Shown here: positions 25,989 through 35,194 of the stretch, one piece after another | Layout: each line of letters starts with the position of its first letter | How positions within the stretch are numbered: the stretch's first letter is position 1 | Source of the DNA: Hermetia illucens | Lineage: Eukaryota > Arthropoda > Insecta > Diptera > Stratiomyidae | Direction: 5' to 3' | DNA: 64,000 bases | Assembly (NCBI RefSeq): GCF_905115235.1 | Contig: NC_051852.1 | Location: forward strand, 139,920,027 to 139,984,026 | The notes under the pieces: generated by a model | The model's database searches: none | What the model was told of the DNA's origin: nothing | Seen by the model: only the letters and a program-made list of their open reading frames with translations | Position numbers and translations under genes: made by a program

Positions 25989-26232
25989 CGGATAGCTGAG
26001 TGGTTAGAGCACAATACTATCGTACGGAAGGTTGCTGTTCAAATCTCACTGGTGGCAGTGGGATTTGTATCATGATTTGTCGTTGGATACTAGTTAACTC
26101 AGCTGTGAATGAGTACCTGAGTCAAATTAGGGTAATAATCTCTGGCGAGCGCAAGTGAAGTGCTCTAACACACTTCAAGGCCCTGATCCAATATGGATTG
26201 TTGCGCCAAGGGTTATTATTATTATTATTATT
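25989..26232 (+). repeat. tRNA-derived SINE, copy 2, with target-site duplication
   Basis: The tRNA-like head has an A-box-like tagctgagtggttag and B-box-like gttcaaatctc. The tail ends ttgttgcgccaagg plus (att)n. It is flanked by the 9-bp direct repeat aatgacttc (25980-25988 and 26233-26241). Compared with the copies at 28551 and 38922 it lacks a segment of about 50 bp between 'gcgagcgcaa' and 'gaagtgctctaac'. Confidence 0.9.
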
Positions 26233-26476
26233 AATGACTTCGTTGCTGACTGTACTATACAATTAAACCTAATTACTCTGTTAGATCTGCCGAGGGTCGC
26301 TCTGGGATTTATAGCATGAATAGCATGAACGTAACTTCAATTTTTTTTCGGGCAGATTACATATTAAAATATTCAAATAACTTATTGATTAAAATCAATG
26401 AGAAATATAATTTTTATTTGTAATAAGAATAATAACAAATCTTCTCATTTTCTGGATTTTCTTTGATTGACACTCT

Positions 26477-27454
26477 TTAGCAATAGATGAGGGACACTCT
26501 TTGCCAACCTAAGAATAAAAAGTAGGAAAATCAGAGGTGCTTACAAAATATATGTATTAACTTCAACTTACGTTCGTTGTTGAAACATTTCTCTTGATTT
26601 AAAGCCGACACGCTAGGGAAAAGTGTATATATGGTTCCATCGAAAGCGCAAACTTCTCCCCCCGTGGCTGTGAGAGAGGAACAAATTCCACTCGGCATAT
26701 CCGGTAAACCAATACAATGATCCAACGTTACAGTCCAATAAACTGTTTTTCAATAATTTGAATTTGAAATTGGTTATATTTCAGTATAGGGAGTGCATAA
26801 AAATTAGAATATGACGGAAATTACCTCTTCGTAAGACCATCAAAAAATTGTTGTACTCGCAATAATTTTTGAAGACCCGATATGTTTGATTATCTGCTGT
26901 TGCACAAACATAATCCTCTTGCTCTGGACACGATCGTGGGACGTTAAATGCTTGCGGTGGGCATTGATCATAAGGTATGATCGTATATTCTATGATAATT
27001 GGTGGTGGATAGAATGGTAACTTAGAAAAGTATAATTTTAAAAACAGAAAGTTATGTCTATAATATGTAGCTAGCAAGTTATTTAGACTCATTAACAATG
27101 AGCTGTTAACTCCCAACCATTATCAATTATAGTGTCATAAAATTCACTTTATATATGAATGTGTACTCTATTATTCATATAGTTATACTCACGTTCTCCT
27201 GTGTCACAGTAATGCGCCAATACTGCACAACTGCCAGTAAATAACTTATAGTTATCTTCTAGTTTACCACAAATAACTTCACCGTCATCACGACATTGCT
27301 GACGTCCACAATTTAATGAGGGAGGATTGTAACTCTTTGCAAAAGTGGCCCCTTAAAAGAAAATAAGTTATTCAGTTTGTATTAGCCAAATCTACAGATG
27401 AACTATTGTATGTATACCCAAAAGGAAGCCAAAATAAACGATCCTGACTAACAT
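26477..27454 (-). CDS. Secreted Kazal-like cysteine-rich protein 2, five exons, 187 aa
   Basis: Coding exons: 27454-27418, 27351-27193, 26989-26825, 26742-26572 and 26508-26477. Their lengths, 37, 159, 165, 171 and 32 nt, equal those of the paralog at 20285-21635. Signal peptide MLVRIVYFGFLLG is followed by three Cys-rich modules: LNCGRQQCRDDGEVICGK...C; YDQCPPQAF...DYVCATADNQTYRVFKNYC; and LDHCIGLPD...EVCAFDGTIYTLF. It ends RWQRVSLIYC. The modules resemble Kazal domains in their 'VCA...Y..F...C' part but lack the standard spacing, so inhibitor activity is only suggested. Identity to the paralog looks moderate, so the duplication is not recent. A SINE sits about 245 bp downstream. Confidence 0.85.
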
Positions 27455-27498
27455 ATTTAATTAACGACGAATACCAAGTCAAGGCTGTCAGCTTGGAC

Positions 27499-27509
27499 TT
27501 ATATATACT
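27499..27509 (-). promoter_or_regulatory. TATA box of Kazal-like gene 2
   Basis: On minus, agtatatataag lies about 45-55 bp before the ATG at 27454, a normal TATA distance with a short leader. The paralog has a similar arrangement. Confidence 0.55.
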
Positions 27510-27738
27510 TCTGTTGCGGAACTGCGACTGTCGTGTATTAGTTGAAATTAAACAAGAATGCTCACATTCGAAAACCAACTGTGAGATTATTTGCACTCAA
27601 TTTTAGCCAGTTGTTTGGCGTATAATGGGTTATTTGTTCGATGAAAAATATATGTTGAAGACAAATATACTCAAGAAAATTGATGATAACTTAAACAAAA
27701 TATGGAATATTAGGCGATGACAGCTTTACGGTTTCTTA

Positions 27739-27784
27739 CCAGGGCAGAGGCAAAACGTCAGATGCTGCCTCACCTCTGCCCTGG
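27739..27784. repeat. Small hairpin, 12-bp perfect arms
   Basis: ccagggcagagg (27739-27750) pairs with cctctgccctgg (27773-27784), loop 22 bp. It lies in a GC-rich island upstream of Kazal-like gene 2 and may be part of the same small element as the foldback at 27922. Confidence 0.6.
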
Positions 27785-27921
27785 GAGCAGCGTGACCGAA
27801 GCGGCTCGCAAATGGTAATTGCTCCTTTATATAATTCGCAGAACACAATATGACTACGAATTATATTGAGCTCAAATCCGGCCATACTAGTAACCAAAGC
27901 TTGGTCAGAGCTGAAAATACT

Positions 27922-28048
27922 TTTTTTGAGAATTGCGGGGTCCTAAAAGGGGCCCGGGGACCAAAAGAAGAGGGAGTAAGTTGCTCCCCATTTGGTCCGG
28001 TCCGGCATCAAGTTGATGCGGACTTAGGACCCCGCAATTCTCAAAAAA
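27922..28048. mobile_element. Foldback/MITE-like element, 127 bp
   Basis: 25-bp perfect terminal inverted repeats: ttttttgagaattgcggggt... at 27922-27946 and its complement at 28024-28048. Inner short inverted repeats (ggaccaaa/tttggtcc) make nearly the whole unit foldable. No target duplication is obvious and there is no coding capacity. Confidence 0.65.
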
Positions 28049-28070
28049 ATAGAATATGAAAGTTGTTGTA

Positions 28071-28540
28071 GGTTTTTGGGATGTGTCCACGCTCCTCGAT
28101 AAACGTATAGAGTGCCCTCAGAATGCTCGCTTTCTCCTAATTGAGTGATAATTTCAGCGATATGGGTTGGGCATTCTAATTGAAGTAAGATGTGGAGAGT
28201 CCTCTTCTCCCTCTTGTGCTATTGCACTTCTTAAGCATGCATGCATGTGCTCGCAGAGGCGGAAATTCTCGGTTCCCTAAGTTCAACATGATGAACGTAA
28301 CAAATTGAATGACGATGCGAGTGTGGCGAACGTGATGCCCTAATGCTAGATAGATACTATACACAAAGTACCTAGTAGTGCTGTGTTGGGTAGATAAAAG
28401 AATTTCATTTGCGTTTATCAAGAAATCAGTATCTGCCGCAATAAGAATGATTTCAGTACAATACTCTTATATGGCATCGCGAAAGCTAGCATGTGATTAT
28501 CAATTTTTCGGGGGCCTTGTGCAGGATATTAATGCTAAGC
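28071..28540. other. No recognised feature
   Basis: Between the foldback element and a SINE. Short frames only. Confidence 0.4.
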
Positions 28541-28550
28541 TTCTCATCCA

Positions 28551-28860
28551 CCACCATCCAGTGTCCGGATGGCTCAAGTGGTTAGAGCGCTGGGCTGTCG
28601 TAGCGGAAGGTCGCGGTTCAAATCTCGCTGGGGGCAGAGGAATTTGTTATCGTGATTGGATGTCGGACACCAGTCGACTCAGCTGTGAATGAGTACCTGA
28701 GTCAAATCAGGGTAATAATCTCGGGCGAGCGCAATGTTGACCACATTGCCTCCCACAGTGTACTGTGGTGTACCGTTACGGTCTTGAATGAAGTGCTCTA
28801 ACACACTTCAAGGCCTTGATCCAATATGGATTGTTGCGCCAACGATTATTATTATTATTA
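28551..28860 (+). repeat. tRNA-derived SINE, copy 3 (full length)
   Basis: The most complete SINE copy. A-box-like tggctcaagtggttag is at 28569 and B-box-like ggttcaaatc at 28615, followed by the unique body with 'cagctgtgaatgagtacctgag'. The tail is ttgttgcgccaacg plus (att)n. A 10-bp repeat ttctcatcca (28541-28550 and 28861-28870) is a likely target duplication. It is not a tRNA gene: the anticodon arm and acceptor 3' side do not fold as one. Confidence 0.85.
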
Positions 28861-29639
28861 TTCTCATCCAACAATTTCTCCTCATTGATCACCTTAACAT
28901 GCGGAGACGTATTGCTCCTGCAAACAGAAATTAAACCATCTCCGCCATCAACGCAATCAAGCAGATCAAACGCTGGCCCTAAAGATTCCCCGGCGGAACT
29001 GTTCTTTGCAGGCCCTGCAGTGCTTTCATTTATCTAAAAATCCTGGGGATGAATGGAAGAAAGGCCTCTGTTTTGAGCGTGACAATTGAAGTGTATTGGT
29101 TTGTTCCCTGTAGTTGCAAAATAATAGCTAAAATAATCCTGAAACTGATGAAAAACCCCTTTAAAACCTGATCGGCAAGAATTTGGCTGATTTTTGCTTT
29201 AGACCCTTGCCTTGCACCAACCACAATCATACTCTCTGGATTAATGAGAGATAGTGTGTGGCATTGAGATCCTCACCCCATTTGCTTCCAAATGTCGGAA
29301 AGCGGATTACGTCGCGATCAGCAGTAGATTTAGGAGTGTTGTGTGTATAGCAAAAGACGCGCTGACATTAGCTTCGAAAGACATCATTTGATAGACCTTT
29401 CTTTTTGTTCTCGTGTCGCGGCTGTGCCTGCTCATCGAAGCGCAAAGCCCGAAACTTTTACATGAGCCATTTCCTTAATCCGATCGTCGTTCAGCAGTGA
29501 AAAATTTTTCTTGCTGCGCGACCTACAAAAGCAAACAGAAGGGACCCGCTTGCCATGCAATGAAATCCATTGTTCCAGAGTAACCGACGAGTGAGTCGCT
29601 CTAGAGCTAAGCAATAGTGCAAGCTTCTCGGAAAGTTTC

Positions 29640-31190
29640 GGGAATCGAATGCGAGAAACTGATATTTACAATTTTCTCACATATGGTGCAACCCCATATC
29701 GATCGCGAATATCCTCATTCCGGATGTGTTCGACGTATGTTACACCACTAGTCCAACGCAACATATTCGTCTCCATTACTGCGAGACGCCGTTCATTGTC
29801 TTTTATAGTCGGTTAACACTCAGAACCATAGAGAGCGACAGGCCGGACAACATTGCGGTAAATTTTAGGTTTGAGACGTTCGTTGATATGTCGATCACAA
29901 AAAGTATCAGTTGTGGAACACTACTTCATTCAGGTTGTGCTAATGCGTAAAGCAATTTCACAACGTATATCTCCATTGGCTGATAGCATTGTCAAGAATG
30001 GATTCAAAAATCTTCATGGTATGGGACAGCAACCGGAAGTGGAAGATGAACAATTTCTTCTGTTGAAATCTGCTCGAAATATTTTTGCCATCTATCCATC
30101 GTAGCTTGTCGATCGGTAAGCAAAGTACCGTTCTTGTCATTAACGCATCTCGGTTGATGAACCGCTTGCCTGGCTTAATGATCCCAACGGTTGCATAGGC
30201 TGCTTTGTGAATCATGTTTTTAATTTGTTTCCACGATTTGTCTACATTCATAATGGTTGGTAATCGTGTTCTTCCTTTTTCTCACAAAATTGTCGTCATT
30301 TAATACGCGGCGGACCAATGCGTTCCTCACGCTATTTTATCGTTGGGTTAATTCGCAAGACAGCAATCAACGGCCGATGTTGAGATGCGATGATCTCATA
30401 GAGAACGGCTTTGCAGTCAGTGGCGGTGGTAAAATGTCGGCGACTTATGAGGAAATAGTTGAAATGCGTTTTACTGTTTCCATTATCAAATGTAAGAAAA
30501 TGAGAATCGGTTGATGAACCATGTGTTCACAAGTATAAGCCCATGAGTGTGCGCAAATCGACTATCCGCTCGTCACATAGCATCTGTTGCAGCCTGCCTT
30601 TTCATTCACATGTCCATTAAGGTCACCCGCAATGACCATATAGTCATCACCAGGCATGTTATAGATCTTTGTATCGAGAAGTTGCCAGAAGGCATCTTTC
30701 TCGGCATCAGGTCGACCTGTCTGGGGTGCGTATGCAGTGAAGAAATGAATGGTGCGATATAATGGTAAGCTTCATCATCCGGTCATCAAATCGATCGACT
30801 TCTGTAATGATATCACGGAAACCGTTAGAGATAGCAATGCAAACACCATATTCAGTGTGTGGACTACCAAAATAGAGAAATTTATAGCCATTTTTGCCGG
30901 GTTCCCGTCGTCTGTCTCAGCTTTTGACACCAGACCATTGGATTTCTTATAGAGCGCAGACATCAATACGTCTTTTCCGAAGGACTCTTCTGAGTCATGC
31001 GAATGTTTAGTGTGCAGCACGTATTTATTTTGCTCGGACTAATTTACTTACGTCTTGACGCCGTTCATGCGACAAGAGCCCTTACCAATTTCTCGACAAG
31101 ACCGGCGTCCGTTCTGCTGCATCAAGTGAGGTAAACGCTCTAGCATTTCGTCGAGGCTTAGGATCACAACACAATAATGTATTTTCTTGG
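29640..31190 (-). mobile_element. Second LINE family (endonuclease/RT, RTE/CR1-like), degraded
   Basis: Minus-strand copy. 31190-30540 reads as an endonuclease across frames (ALxKxxIDVCAL, FLYFGSPHTEYGV, RFDDRMMKLTII, TGRPDAEKDAFWQLLD, VIAGDLNGHVNEK). 30200-29960 resembles the linker before RT (LRW.DGK..SRFQQKKLF). 29890-29660 resembles the LINE C-terminal region (VRPVALYGSECW, RRLAVMETNMLRWTSGV, IRNEDIRD). Most of the RT is deleted and stops and shifts are frequent. It is distinct in sequence from the RTE-like family at 62661. Confidence 0.7.
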
Positions 31191-31392
31191 TCGGCCTGTC
31201 CCTGATCTCAGCACTTTATTTTTGTTTTACTGAGGATAGCACAAAGTACATTGTCTCAAACCGCCCTCCATATAAATAACATGACGGAGTTTACTTCTTC
31301 CTTTACGAAAATTACGAATTTGCGAAAACTCTTCTTTTTCTAACTGGTTCATTTGATATTATTAACTAACCGGTTCTTATTCTTCTTTGCAG

Positions 31393-32226
31393 GAAGGTGC
31401 TGTGTGTCCCAAATGTGAACAACGGAACGAAACCTATCATTTGAAATTCATGTACATAAGTATGAATGAAATGGTATTGAAATGTGAAAGCTCCACGTGT
31501 CTCTTCCCATTCAAAAATTTCAAATATAAGGACGTTAGAGATGGTTCAATATCGACCCCGAAGTTTTTGAAAAAGGATTCTCCCCAATTCTTAGAACCAA
31601 GTCAAAATCAGAGCATAGGAAATCCACAAAGCAACTCCGGCGTCGAAGTATTTAACGACACATTTCCATCCGAGTTACTACTAAATGAAACCCTTGGAAA
31701 CAAAGAATTATCGAAGACAGAAGCATGTCCTGAAATTGAATTTGACTTTTCTAAAATATTCAATACAAACGAAGAACATAACGGAAATTCGATTGATCTG
31801 AAAGGATTAGAGATTACAGAGGTTTCAAAAGGACCTGATGATATGAAACCAACTAAAGTAATTCAAGATCAACCGCCAACTTATGTTGGTCTCCCGAAGA
31901 CAACTGAAGTGAAAAGGGAGTTCGGGAACGTGAAACAAATAAAGCAAGAGGAACCAATCAAAGAATTGAAATTCGAATATCACAATGCACAAACTACAAC
32001 TAAAGACAATACTAAGGATGAGACGACAACTGCAACAATCTCCCGATACCTCGATTTCATAACAGCAAAACATAAAAAAACGAAAACGACGAAGAGCAAG
32101 ACGGTAAAAGTTGAAAAGGAAATAAAAGTGACAAACATATTAAATGTGGATGAAAAGAAGACTGTAAAGCCGAGAGTATTGAATCGGCCGTTGGACATTC
32201 TAAGAACGATTCAAAGTTTGCAATAA
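31393..32226 (+). CDS. Zinc-finger protein exon, USPL1-like N-terminal finger, 277 aa
   Basis: Terminal coding exon opening right after an acceptor (attcttctttgcag) in phase 0. Residues 4-40 form a four-Cys finger, C5-x2-C8...C31-x4-C36 followed by LFPF, in the layout of the N-terminal zinc finger of USPL1 (a SUMO isopeptidase). The rest is acidic and Lys/Thr-rich, apparently disordered, ending ILRTIQSLQ. No peptidase domain is present, so SUMO-protease activity is not implied. The true start lies in an upstream exon; no ATG precedes the finger in this exon. A candidate is MDRNQ at 11911-11925, which splices in phase. A polyadenylation-like aataaa lies near 32345. Probably nuclear; function unknown. 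Confidence 0.7.
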   Translation, partial: EGAVCPKCEQRNETYHLKFMYISMNEMVLKCESSTCLFPFKNFKYKDVRDGSISTPKFLKKDSPQFLEPSQNQSIGNPQSNSGVEVFNDTFPSELLLNETLGNKELSKTEACPEIEFDFSKIFNTNEEHNGNSIDLKGLEITEVSKGPDDMKPTKVIQDQPPTYVGLPKTTEVKREFGNVKQIKQEEPIKELKFEYHNAQTTTKDNTKDETTTATISRYLDFITAKHKKTKTTKSKTVKVEKEIKVTNILNVDEKKTVKPRVLNRPLDILRTIQSLQ

Positions 32227-32684
32227 TGTATATACAACTCTTAGGTCTGTATCGAAATATGTTTAAGTTGTAAATAACGTATAAGTTTTAATTTTCCACA
32301 ACACACATTGTTCGTGTGTGAATTTAGATATATAAATTATATGAAATAAATTATACAGAATTTCAGTTTTTCCTGGCAAGGATTTTTTTTAATTGTGCGG
32401 TGAATATGAATGCTCCTCGATACGGCTTATCTAGTTTACGACTCTTTGCCCGTTTTGCTCTCTTTGTTTGGACCTTGAATTCAACGAGTTATTCAAGAAA
32501 TGTTTTCAGATGGAGGAATACATTCCGAAATCATCCATCGTAACTACAGACATCAGAGGACTCAAGCAACAAATATAGGATCACAGGAAGCAGCACTATC
32601 GGCAATTCCAAACAAGTCGGGAAACCGGAAGCTGGACGCTTCAGGTACGAAAGGTTTTGTGTATTTCTTAGTACGTAGCACGTA

Positions 32685-33972
32685 TTAGGTTGTTGCAAAT
32701 GAAATGTCGGATTTTTCAATGAAGTGAAGTTAGTTATGATTTTAATGTTTAAAACTGCCGCAAGGTGACTCTGGTGGTATGGGATAATTGAGTATAAATA
32801 GTCGTTCGTTCGATCAAGGAGTCATTTCAGTTTCAATCGTCATTGAAGTTCCAAGTAAAACTCAAAGAAAAAAGCATGGAAGGGAGTCAAAAACGTCTAC
32901 TTTTTCTATATGAATTTAAACTTGTTCACAACGCAGCGGAGGCAACCAGAAACATTTGCAGAGCATTTGGAGCTGACGCAGCAAACGAACGAACGACACA
33001 GCGGTGGTTCGAAAAATTCCGATCAGGCGACATGACCCTCCAAAGTGAACCTCGTGGACACCCAGGACCATCGATCGACAACGACGAGTTGCGTTTGATA
33101 GTGGAATCTGATCCCCGATCATCGATTCGTGACATTGCAGAGAAAATAGGCGTACACTATTCGACAGTATCTCGGCACTTACAACAGTTTGGAAAGGTGA
33201 AGAAGCTTGATAAGTGGGTTCCGCATGAACTCAACGAGCAAAACATGGCGTTGCGAATGGAAATATCCAGTTCTCTACTCAACCGCAACAGGAACAATCC
33301 CTTTTTGCGCAGAATAGTGACATGCGATGAAAAGTGGATATTGTACGACAACCGTCGCAGATCAGCGCAATGGCTAGATGCCGATCAGCCTCCACAACAC
33401 ATGCCAAAACCGAGCCTTCACCCGAAGAAGGTAATGGTAACTGTTTGGTGGTCTGCATCTGGAATTATTCATTATTCGTTTTTGGAGCGTGGTGAAACAA
33501 TTAATGCAGAGAAATATTGTGCCCAACTTGATGAAATGCACGAGAAATTACGTGTTCAGCGGCCTAGATTGGTCAACAGAGATGGAGTGATACTGCTCCA
33601 TGATAACGCCCGACCTCATGTTTCCAGAATGACGGTCCAAAAATTAAATGAATTACGATATGAGACTCTTCCTCATCCACCATATTCACCCGACCTCTCG
33701 CCAACCGACTACCACTTTTTTAAGCATTTGGATCACTTTTTGGTGGGGAAACAATTCAGCAATGAAGTAGCTGTCAAAAGTGCCTTTGAAGAATTTCTTA
33801 GCTCTAGAAACCCAGACTTTTACGAAACTGGAATAAATGCCCTTGTATCTCGTTGGGAGAAGTGCATTGAAGCTGCTGGTTCTTATTTTGACTAATAAAA
33901 TTAATTTTCATAAAAGTTATAGTTTTTTGAAATTTTACTCAAATATCCGACATTTCATTTGCAACAACCTAA
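32685..33972 (+). mobile_element. mariner, cecropia-like (Hsmar1 relative), apparently intact
   Basis: 1,288 bp with 28-bp perfect terminal inverted repeats beginning ttaggttgttgcaaatgaaa, flanked by the TA target duplication (32683-32684 and 33973-33974). It carries one uninterrupted transposase frame and a TATA-like tataaata near 32796. It is inserted in a family X copy whose sequence continues on both sides. It looks young and whole. Confidence 0.95.
32843..33895 (+). CDS. mariner transposase, uninterrupted, 350 aa (or 339 from second Met)
   Basis: Cut-and-paste transposase of the mariner family. The N-terminal half carries two helix-turn-helix regions (ERTTQRWFEKFRSGD; EKIGVHYSTVSRHLQQFG) and the WVPHEL motif. 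The catalytic triad is D,D34D: VTCDEKW, LLHDNARPH and, 34 residues later, the second Asp of SPDLSPTDYHFF. The YSPDL motif and C-terminal GSYFD are present. Wording through the protein follows the human Hsmar1 type, placing it in the cecropia group. The second Met (32876, MEGSQKRLL) gives the more usual start and length. All key residues are present, so activity is possible but untested. Confidence 0.93.
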   Translation: MKFQVKLKEKSMEGSQKRLLFLYEFKLVHNAAEATRNICRAFGADAANERTTQRWFEKFRSGDMTLQSEPRGHPGPSIDNDELRLIVESDPRSSIRDIAEKIGVHYSTVSRHLQQFGKVKKLDKWVPHELNEQNMALRMEISSSLLNRNRNNPFLRRIVTCDEKWILYDNRRRSAQWLDADQPPQHMPKPSLHPKKVMVTVWWSASGIIHYSFLERGETINAEKYCAQLDEMHEKLRVQRPRLVNRDGVILLHDNARPHVSRMTVQKLNELRYETLPHPPYSPDLSPTDYHFFKHLDHFLVGKQFSNEVAVKSAFEEFLSSRNPDFYETGINALVSRWEKCIEAAGSYFD

Positions 33973-34622
33973 TAATATATCCATATATTATGTGAGAGGA
34001 TCCACTTTCGGATGATATTGACATTCATAGTCTTCAATTTTCAAAGAAGCAACAAATTTGAGGTATTATAACTTTGTTAGTAATAGTGCAATTTCCACCA
34101 AACTTGGTAAGATCATGCTCTATATTATAGCCTATATCACTACAAAATTTCATGGTACTAGGATGAACTTAAGGGGGGTACCTAACCAATTACAAAAAAT
34201 TGTAGGAATATACTATTATTAACTTTATTTAAACAGATATCGGCATGGAAGGTATTTCGGAGCCCAGGCACCATATAGTGGCAGCCTCCTGATTTTTTTC
34301 AGATTTTTGGGTTGGGTAGTTTCTGAGAATGGCCCCCTTAAAGAAGTGATCAATTTCAACCCCCGCGCTCCCCACCCTTCCAACGAATGTCAAAACTAAG
34401 ATCGGCTTTGAAAAGTACTAACCGAGACCTTTAATTTGATACCCCACATGACTATATTTGATGAAAAAAAAATTTACACCCCCCTTTTGCATGTATGGGG
34501 ACCCCCCCTTAAATTCGACGTAAAAGGATGTAATTCACTCTATGCGTGAGCGTTCACAGTTCCCACCTTTCTACCAAATTTGGTGTCAATCGCTATAACC
34601 GTCTCCGAGAAAAATTCGTGTG

Positions 34623-34666
34623 ACGGACAGACAGACAGACAGACGGACAGACAGACAGACAGACGG
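34623..34666 (+). repeat. (gaca/gacg)n tetranucleotide array
   Basis: About eleven units of gaca with occasional gacg, next to the 3' stem of family X copy 2. It equals the GTCY-type microsatellite known from DINE-1 elements when read on the other strand. Confidence 0.85.
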
Positions 34667-34972
34667 TAAACCGATTTTAATAAGGTTTTGTGTTTACACA
34701 AAACCTTAAAAAGCGACTACCAAAAATAGACTTGAACTTGGAGAGCTACACCGCTTCTATAAAATCTCATTTGGGATCAGAAATTTTACCTTTTACTGCT
34801 GTTAAAGGAACATAGGAAACCAATGCCCAATGTGTATACCATTTTGTTTTGTTTTCTACCCCAAATTTCTCTTTCTTCCCGGATATATCTCTTTAAATCT
34901 TTTCAGTTCAGTAGTCACATTCCTCAGCGTTTTACATGTAGAAGTTATGTAGTGCTGGCGTCGATTGAATCG

Positions 34973-35018
34973 TCCCAACTTCTGCTCAATTTGTATATCA
35001 ATTGAGCAGATGTTGGGA
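34973..35018. repeat. Imperfect palindrome, 18-bp arms
   Basis: tcccaacttctgctcaat (34973-34990) pairs with attgagcagatgttggga (35001-35018) with one mismatch and a 10-bp loop. It lies between family X copy 2 and a LINE fragment. Confidence 0.6.
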
Positions 35019-35194
35019 AGAATTGTATATCAATTGAGCTCCATAGATTTTCCTGTTTAATGCTCCTTGACTCTTTGAATGCGGATGGCTTTTTTGTCTT
35101 ACGAGATGCTATCGTGATTCCTGATTTATCTTATATCGACCTCTCGCATTGCCGGGAATATGGTTCTCATGAGTTTTCCTAGCACAAAGCACAA

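Larger units (their letters stand above)
32612..34707 (+). repeat. Family X repeat, copy 2 (Helentron/DINE-1-like), split by mariner
   Basis: Head acaagtcgggaaaccgg at 32612; the body resumes after the mariner at 33973. A subterminal aaggttttgtgt at 32651-32662 is the inverse of acacaaaacctt at 34696-34707. The latter also forms a 12-bp perfect terminal stem with 34682-34693. A tetranucleotide gacagacagac array sits just before the end. Subterminal inverted repeats, a tetranucleotide (RGAC, i.e. GTCY) array and a 3' stem-loop are the recorded hallmarks of DINE-1/HINE elements, non-autonomous relatives of Helentrons. The length without mariner is about 0.8 kb here and about 1.1 kb in copy 1. 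Confidence 0.75.

Noticed and set aside
28564-28640. tRNA gene
   Set aside because: A- and B-box-like motifs are present but the sequence continues into a SINE body found at three other sites.
28378-28692. 104-codon open frame as a gene
   Set aside because: Its second half is a SINE and the first has no similarity or splice support.
31825-32198. Minus-strand frames within the zinc-finger exon
   Set aside because: Low-complexity Phe/Val/Ser translations that mirror the Lys/Thr-rich plus-strand coding sequence.
34623-34666. CRISPR-like or tandem gene array
   Set aside because: Simple gaca/gacg microsatellite inside a eukaryotic repeat; no spacers.
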